Source of the DNA: Actinomycetota bacterium
GTDB taxonomy: Bacteria; Actinomycetota; Thermoleophilia; Miltoncostaeales; Miltoncostaeaceae
DNA: 7,381 nt
NCBI GenBank assembly: GCA_947475125.1
Contig: CANJMX010000075.1
Span: 1 to 7,381 of the forward strand
Reading direction: 5' to 3'
This document shows, one piece after another, positions 6,401 to 7,381 of this stretch (the first letter of the stretch is position 1; every line of letters starts with the position of its first letter). The notes beneath the pieces were generated by a model, which saw only the letters and a list, made by a program, of their open reading frames with translations, searched no databases and was not told where the DNA came from. The position numbers were made by a program, and so were the translations under genes.

Positions 6401-6906
6401 ACGGACGTACCTGCGCGGGTGCGGCCACGGACACCACCTGCGTGGTCACCGGCCTGACCAACGGCACTGCGTACACGTTCACGGTGGCGGCCACGAACGC
6501 GGCGGGTACATCACCGGCGTCGGTCCCCAGTTCCCCGGTCACGCCCAGCGCGCCGCTCGGGACGCTGTCGGCGATGCGACGCACGACCGTGGCCGGCCGT
6601 GCCCGGATCGTCGCCACGCTCACCGCCGGCCGCTCGGGCTCGTTCACCGTGGCGCTGGTGCGGTCGAATGGCCGTGTGCAGCGGCTGCTGGCAGGCAGCC
6701 GGGTGGGTGGGGTGCGCACCACGGGCGCCACCACGCCGTCGGCGACCGTGCGCATGTCGGCGGGCCGCAGGTACCCGCTGGCGCTGCTGGTGGCGCGGTC
6801 GGCGCCCGGGGCGCTGTCGGTGCGGCTGGCCTACACGCAGCCGGCGGGTGTCGTGGGGAGGCAGACCATCCCTCTCAGTACCGCGACGGAGGCGACCGTC
6901 CGGTAG
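3370..6906 (+). CDS. Large secreted surface protein: GLUG-repeat solenoid plus five FN3 domains
   Basis: The 1178-residue product (counted from GTG 3370) is predicted to be exported. Domains in order: signal peptide (1-35); entry domain (about 36-150) with ADPYQVATAAQL, GRQWVPIG and FDGGGH, as is usual before GLUG repeats; nine GLUG-like units marked by GGL(V/M/I)G-type anchors at about 170, 220, 267, 315, 351, 390, 419, 452 and 483; a cap ending in NAGYPFLLW (558-566); FN3 domains at about 575-664, 667-767, 772-863, 869-957 and 971-1059; and an arginine-rich C-terminal domain (1060-1178). There is no LPXTG motif, transmembrane anchor or recognisable catalytic domain. Such proteins are usually adhesins or cell-envelope and matrix proteins; that role is inferred. 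Start choice: GTG 3370 has AGG 7 nt upstream and gives a typical signal peptide. ATG 3301 (1201 residues) would give an unusually long N-region, and ATG 3406 also remains possible. The gene is monocistronic, divergent from the crotonase gene and convergent with the right-edge gene. Confidence 0.9.
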   Translation: MTRSALLRRIRRMTALVAACAVAVFGGLASQPASAAITSCPGTGATFAGGSGTTADPYQVATAAQLVQIQGTYLPCSFQQTAAISLTGRQWVPIGPGSTASTSFSGEFDGGGHAITGMMIGTDGTTLRPAYLGLFGALSSARINAVDVSGSINVNYATPTMQIWAVGATGGLAGAVWQASPGTVISDVTTNVTINLSASFGNVVQGWVPSCLCSEIGSVGGLVGSLGPGTTISAAAAHGDVSVLVECALPAPGGGIRASSCYSSGIGGLVGTNSGVGGAATTSLEQVVATGDVTTTISCTGDASYGGQCRALDTAGLLASTTGPATIIDPRASGAVSVTCSGQCTGAFATGGLVGEGANLTILRARSGGSVSINCPHGVVGSNQCSTDSGGLAAVVNGGSITQSFAAVTATTQGGVQAGGLMGLSQGASVTDSFARAFIVQATGGAVLTSAGGLVGSMQNAGVAQRSYAAGQVNSGQAASGVGGLIGTVASGGSAATSAVWNTTTTGQSVSAGGGSSQTTSQMTAPATYGPSGFLWPIVEGWQRPTPITTWGICPGANAGYPFLLWSYDSSPCMPDAPTAVTALPGSGQATVQWVAPISDGGSPITSYLAEVTTGSPSCTATPPVTSCTITGLTNSTTYSIRVQAINANGASPWSSTTSVTPAPAARPGAPTTVVATVPAPVVSGAIDVGWTAPADMGAGASAISSYTATASPGGATCTSSTGGPPVTPSCRVTGLTDGTQYTSTVTATNNLSVQSVPSAPSSGVRPGGWTVPGAPTGATGVAGNTIADVSWTAPASAGGSGATITGYTVTATPGGKTCTAAGTVLTCRVVGLDDGTAYTFRVTATNVVGTSAPSAASSPVTPRLDTVPDPPLAPAASAASEDATISWTAPVDDGGSAINGYMVTATPGGATCPASGAATTCTVTGLANATAYTFTVRAMNALGTSSASGPSDPVTPHSTPPPVVTPASPPGAPGGTTATAGSAQVAVLWSEPASDGGAAISAYTVTSTPDGRTCAGAATDTTCVVTGLTNGTAYTFTVAATNAAGTSPASVPSSPVTPSAPLGTLSAMRRTTVAGRARIVATLTAGRSGSFTVALVRSNGRVQRLLAGSRVGGVRTTGATTPSATVRMSAGRRYPLALLVARSAPGALSVRLAYTQPAGVVGRQTIPLSTATEATVR
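3877..4905 (+). repeat. Nine GLUG-like repeat units (protein-level)
   Basis: Repeated units begin with GGLVG or a variant (GGLAG, GGLMG, GGLIG, AGLLA) and continue into an 'xxITxSxAxGxV' strand pattern. Spacing between anchors is 29 to 50 residues; the first four units are longest (about 36-50) and the last ones about 29-33. This matches the GLUG motif found in bacterial beta-helical surface proteins. The long early units carry extra loops with paired cysteines; the last three have none. Confidence 0.8.
5092..6546 (+). repeat. Five tandem fibronectin type III domains
   Basis: Each unit of about 90-100 residues follows the FN3 pattern: a PGAP-like start, a W at strand B (QW, GW, SW, SW, LW), an S/DGGSxI-x-x-Y segment, VTGLTNGTAYTF-type text, an ATNxxGTS-like motif and a VTP end. 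Each contains one cysteine pair: 619/628, 718/731, 819/828, 913/922 and 1015/1024 (numbering from GTG 3370). Short DNA stretches are also similar between units, for example the ACCCCGGG-rich segments near 5804 and 6087, which points to internal duplication. A proline-rich linker (STPPPVV) separates units four and five. Confidence 0.88.
6547..6903 (+). other. Arginine-rich C-terminal domain of the surface protein
   Basis: Residues 1060-1178 contain 17 Arg, no Lys, one Glu and no Asp, with alternating hydrophobic stretches such as RIVATLTAG, SFTVALVR and YPLALLVAR that suggest a beta-sandwich. I recognise no named domain. It could bind an acidic wall polymer or polysaccharide, but that is inference from charge only. 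Confidence 0.6.
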
Positions 6907-6913
6907 TGGCGCG

Positions 6914-6947
6914 GCCATGCCCCGCTCCCTCAGGGGCGGGGCATGGC
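6914..6947. terminator. Bidirectional terminator between convergent genes
   Basis: GCCATGCCCCGC (6914-6925) is perfectly complementary to GCGGGGCATGGC (6936-6947), with a 10-nt centre (6926-6935) whose CCC and GGG can pair further. It starts 8 bp after the TAG of the surface-protein gene and ends 8 bp before the TAA of the convergent right-edge gene. There is no T-tract on either side, as is common for hairpin terminators in high-GC actinobacteria. The near-symmetrical placement suggests it serves both strands. Confidence 0.85.
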
Positions 6948-6954
6948 GTGATGC

Positions 6955-7381
6955 TTAGTCCTTCGGCAGGAACTTGCTGGCGTCGATGCCGTGCTCGGCC
7001 ATCAATTTGGTGAAGGTCTCCTTCATCTCCTGCGGGTACTCCGGCAGTTCCTCAGTGGCGAGTACGTCGGCGGCCTTGGCGCGGATTCGCGGGCCGAAGT
7101 CCCAGTCGTCATCCGCCATCAGGCGCTCGATTTCGGCGGCGGGGAAGTAGAGCATTCCGGGGTCGCGTCCGTGCTGCCCGGCGATTGCGACGATCTCCTC
7201 AAAGCGGCCATCAAGCGGGGCCTGCTCCTGGATGAGGCCCTTCTCGCGAAGCAGCGCCTCGGTCTCGGGCTGGCACATGTACGGCGTGCCGAGCGCGTTG
7301 TCGTGGAAGAGCTTGTCGAACTTGAGGCGCGGGCGCTGGCCGCCGGCCTTGGCGTCCTCCAGCGGATAGCCCACCGCGTGA
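6955..7381 (-). CDS. Partial protein, C-terminal 141 residues (possibly nitroreductase-like)
   Basis: The frame is open through the right edge and ends in TAA at 6955-6957. The visible part begins HAVGYPLEDAKAGGQRPRL and continues with KFDKLFHDNALGTPYMC, a charged helical middle (RFEEIVAIAGQHG), and ends DASKFLPKD. A GTG at 7374 is probably an internal Val, because the preceding codons remain open and the match to a tail-type VGYP motif starts there. A VGYP followed by a proline/arginine-rich stretch and an LF(H)-x-N-x-x-GTP segment resembles the C-terminal ends of nitroreductase-fold flavoproteins, but I cannot confirm this. The composition is cytosolic, with no signal or membrane segment in the visible part. 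It converges on the surface-protein gene across the shared terminator. The gene is real with good confidence; the function is uncertain. Confidence 0.8.
   Translation of the reverse strand, partial: HAVGYPLEDAKAGGQRPRLKFDKLFHDNALGTPYMCQPETEALLREKGLIQEQAPLDGRFEEIVAIAGQHGRDPGMLYFPAAEIERLMADDDWDFGPRIRAKAADVLATEELPEYPQEMKETFTKLMAEHGIDASKFLPKD

Noticed and set aside
5092..6546. Regular repeats as a CRISPR array or DNA satellite
   Set aside because: Units are about 270-300 bp, diverged at DNA level and in frame throughout; they encode FN3 domains.
6547..6906. A cell-wall sorting signal (LPXTG plus hydrophobic tail) at the C-terminus of the surface protein
   Set aside because: No LPXTG-like motif and no C-terminal hydrophobic segment are present; the end is LSTATEATVR.
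6955..7374. GTG at 7374 as the start of a complete 139-residue gene
   Set aside because: The frame stays open to the window edge with sensible residues (His-Ala), and the text beginning VGYP looks like the tail of a longer protein.

Overview
The window is GC-rich (roughly two-thirds G+C by eye) with dense, mostly minus-strand genes, GTG starts and terminators lacking T-tracts. Together with the protein types this suggests an actinobacterium (Actinomycetota), probably an environmental or uncultured lineage. The sequence does not allow a finer placement.

Layout from left to right. (1) Positions 1-666, minus strand: the N-terminal 222 residues of a protein that runs off the left edge. It is not firmly recognised; a nitroreductase-like protein is a weak guess. 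(2) Positions 769-2427, minus: a complete CaiC-like acyl-CoA synthetase of the ANL superfamily. (3) Positions 2424-3230, minus: a complete crotonase-family protein of the MenB/BadI-like subgroup. Genes 3 and 2 overlap by 4 bp (ATGA), so they are almost certainly one translationally coupled unit. Gene 1 follows 102 bp further on, behind two small hairpins. (4) Positions 3370-6906, plus: a very large secreted surface protein with a signal peptide, a beta-solenoid of GLUG-type repeats, five fibronectin type III (FN3) domains and a strongly arginine-rich C-terminal domain. (5) A perfect 12-bp inverted repeat at 6914-6947 separates it from (6) positions 6955-7381, minus: the C-terminal 141 residues of a protein entering from the right edge, possibly nitroreductase-like.

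How they may work together: the ligase would activate a carboxylic acid to its CoA thioester, and the crotonase would hydrate, isomerise or hydrolytically open the acyl-CoA. This looks like a small catabolic module for an unidentified acid. The large plus-strand gene is divergent from it and convergent with the right-edge gene. It has no evident metabolic link and looks like an adhesin or envelope protein inserted between metabolic genes.

The most unusual content is the surface protein. All 24 cysteines of the predicted mature chain fall into local pairs, five of them one per FN3 domain and several at equivalent places in the solenoid. Its last 119 residues carry 17 Arg, no Lys and a single acidic residue. 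Both enzymes also depart from family consensus at expected active-site positions. I see no RNA genes, mobile elements, CRISPR arrays or defence genes.
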